A DNA stretch of 38,870 nt, taken from IMG/VR virus record IMGVR_UViG_3300005613_000180, positions 1-38,870 of that record; one strand, 5' to 3'. The position numbers and the translations under genes were made by a program. A model generated the notes under the pieces. The model was not told the DNA's origin. It did not search any database and saw only the letters and a list, made by a program, of their open reading frames with translations. The DNA comes from a virus. Positions 38,230-38,870 of this stretch are shown one piece after another. Each line of letters begins with the position of its first letter. Position 1 is the stretch's first letter.

Positions 38230-38270
38230 CTTAACCAGATCTTAACCTAACCTTAACCAGTTCTTAGTTG
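38230..38270 (+). promoter_or_regulatory. Four-copy Pho-box-like array (PhoB/SphR site)
   Basis: CTTAACCA-gat-CTTAACCT-aac-CTTAACCA-gtt-CTTAGTTG: 8-base units with 3-base spacers, so an exact 11-base period. The cyanobacterial Pho box (site of SphR/PhoB, the phosphate-starvation response regulator) is described as tandem Y-T-T-A-A-Y-Y-T/A units with this spacing. Three units match fully and the fourth in part. Orientation points to the right, toward the structured region and the partial gene at 38791. Pho boxes are known upstream of pstS and phoA in some cyanophages; neither is visible here. Confidence 0.75.
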
Positions 38271-38302
38271 TACCTGGTGCCGTTTGGATTTACCTTTAGG
38301 TC

Positions 38303-38770
38303 ATGGAGATCAGGGACGTGCAGCGCTGCTGCAACGATCCTCTCTCTCCTGACAGTTCCCAAACTGTCTCCCTAACGTCCCAATCACGATCATCCAATGG
38401 TGTAGGATTGGCAAGCCGGTGAACGAGGCCGGAGCTATAACCCGACAGGGCTTAACTGAGAGTTCGAACCTGGCCACGCGCCGCTAGCTTTCTCTCGCCC
38501 GATCCCTGACGTGTCGATACTGCCTCCATAGGTAGCCAGAGACCTAGGCCGAAAGCCCTAGGATCCCTGCAAGTGTCCGTTCGCCCCGAGTTAAATGCCG
38601 AGGGTTGATGCGAACCAGACTAACTTGCGGCCAACGTGGATGTGCTCTCGATGCGCACTGGTTAGTTAACTTTGTAGATTGCGTGCAAGTTAACTAAATT
38701 GTACCTAGTTTGCCTGCAATGTATGGCGATGTGGTTACAGCACGATGAGACTTGTATCTCACCCTGTAAC
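38303..38770 (+). other. Hairpin-rich non-coding stretch, possible structured RNA or long leader
   Basis: No protein frame is convincing (the longest plus-strand ATG frame, 38303-38422, has 39 codons of low-complexity text). The stretch is GC-rich and holds many self-complementary pieces: GGGACGT (about 38315) with ACGTCCC (about 38374), enclosing GCAGCGCTGC and GACAGTT-ccca-AACTGTC; CCAAT...ATTGG near 38396-38414; CCTAGG-c-CGAAAG-c-CCTAGG near 38543-38562 with a GAAA tetraloop; and a nested GTTACAG/TGAGA...TCTCA/CTGTAAC at 38734-38770. It may be a Pho-controlled small RNA or 5' leader. Confidence 0.4.
38662..38697. repeat. 11-base perfect inverted repeat
   Basis: TTAGTTAACTT (38662-38672), 14 bases, then AAGTTAACTAA (38687-38697). 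Each arm includes the palindrome AGTTAACT, so it may be a dyad operator or a hairpin. A related CGTGCAA-x-TTAACTA text recurs at 38683 and 38777, and CGTGCAA again at 38820. Confidence 0.65.
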
Positions 38771-38790
38771 TGATACGTGCAAACTTAACT

Positions 38791-38870
38791 ATGTCTGTAA
38801 GTCCCACCGGTTTCGGGGGCGTGCAACCTGTCACCATTCGCGTACCTGTGTTTAATGCAGTTACGCGACA
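38791..38870 (+). CDS. N-terminus of an unknown protein, cut by the window edge
   Basis: Twenty-six codons from an ATG read MSVSPTGFGGVQPVTIRVPV then FNAVTR, open to the window end, with natural alternation of hydrophobic and polar residues. It could be a virion or cargo gene. There is no Shine-Dalgarno sequence upstream, and a minus-strand frame also stays open here, so the call is tentative. It lies 520 bases downstream of the Pho-box array and may be its target. Confidence 0.4.
   Translation, partial: MSVSPTGFGGVQPVTIRVPVFNAVTR

Noticed and set aside
38423-38490. GTTCGAA text resembling a tRNA T-loop in the structured region
   Set aside because: The flanking bases do not pair as a T-stem, and no D or anticodon arm of the right size is present on either strand.
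38697-38870. Minus-strand open frame running in from the window end (58 codons)
   Set aside because: It covers the same bases as the plus-strand start at 38791 and the hairpin at 38734-38770, and its text looks less natural; kept only as an alternative.

Overview
The window looks like part of the genome of a tailed double-stranded DNA phage, most likely a cyanophage infecting Synechococcus-like or related picocyanobacteria. Genes are tightly packed, with stop/start overlaps of 1-8 bases. A complete head-assembly set is present: large terminase (22833-24359), portal (17927-20143), probable scaffold (17515-18417) and HK97-fold-type major capsid protein (14904-16019). The small proteins and cargo genes fit a cyanobacterial host: an NblA-like protein, a Dps-like mini-ferritin, a DUF3310 protein, glycan-modifying enzymes, two tRNA genes and an array matching the cyanobacterial Pho box. 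I see no integrase, insertion sequence, CRISPR array or clear host core gene. Neither end of the window is a natural genome end that I can recognise: both cut a reading frame.

Layout. 1-1195 (minus): fibre-like virion proteins. 1554-4308 (plus): accessory/regulatory genes, namely a zinc-binding HNH-like factor, a winged-helix-like protein, HTH-like and unknown small proteins, and a Dam-like methylase homologue with a degenerate catalytic motif. 4256-6494 (minus): virion and small proteins, a GH104-type lysozyme and the NblA-like gene. 6628-7458 (plus): excisionase-type HTH protein plus the Dps-like protein. 7455-24359 (almost all minus): the structural and packaging block, with a holin-like membrane protein read the other way at 16975. 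Two clear intrinsic terminators (13979-14006 and 17465-17490) divide this block. 24406-26663 (plus): a GT4 glycosyltransferase and a GH130-like beta-propeller enzyme. 26660-32288 (minus): internal or ejected virion proteins, a Cro-type regulator, a methyltransferase and a GT2-like glycosyltransferase. 32302-34176: tRNA-Leu, zinc-ribbon and membrane proteins, a second methyltransferase and a YkgJ-type cysteine-cluster protein. 34282-37135 (minus): virion-associated proteins including a rearranged M23 peptidase and an HExxH metalloprotease. 37201-38870: a CAU tRNA, an HNH endonuclease, then about 960 bases without a convincing gene that hold a four-copy Pho-box-like array and a strongly hairpin-forming stretch, ahead of a new partial gene at 38791.

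How the parts may work together. Terminase, portal, scaffold and capsid build and fill the head. The alanine/glycine-rich coiled-coil proteins at 27187-30063 and 10796-12508 are candidates for internal or ejected proteins. The lysozyme, the M23-like peptidase and one coiled-coil protein end in nearly the same 12-residue tail (consensus MxxFxPGxSVx), which suggests a shared docking or incorporation signal. Four glycosyltransferases, one GH130-like enzyme and two methyltransferases suggest modification of a phage or host glycan. The Dps-like and NblA-like proteins would act on iron/oxidative stress and on phycobilisomes.

The observations most worth following are (1) the shared C-terminal tail, (2) the 491-base same-strand overlap of the portal and scaffold genes, (3) the Pho-box array leading into an unexplained structured non-coding region, and (4) the rearranged order of the M23 motifs. 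All functional statements come from motif reading only; no database search was run.
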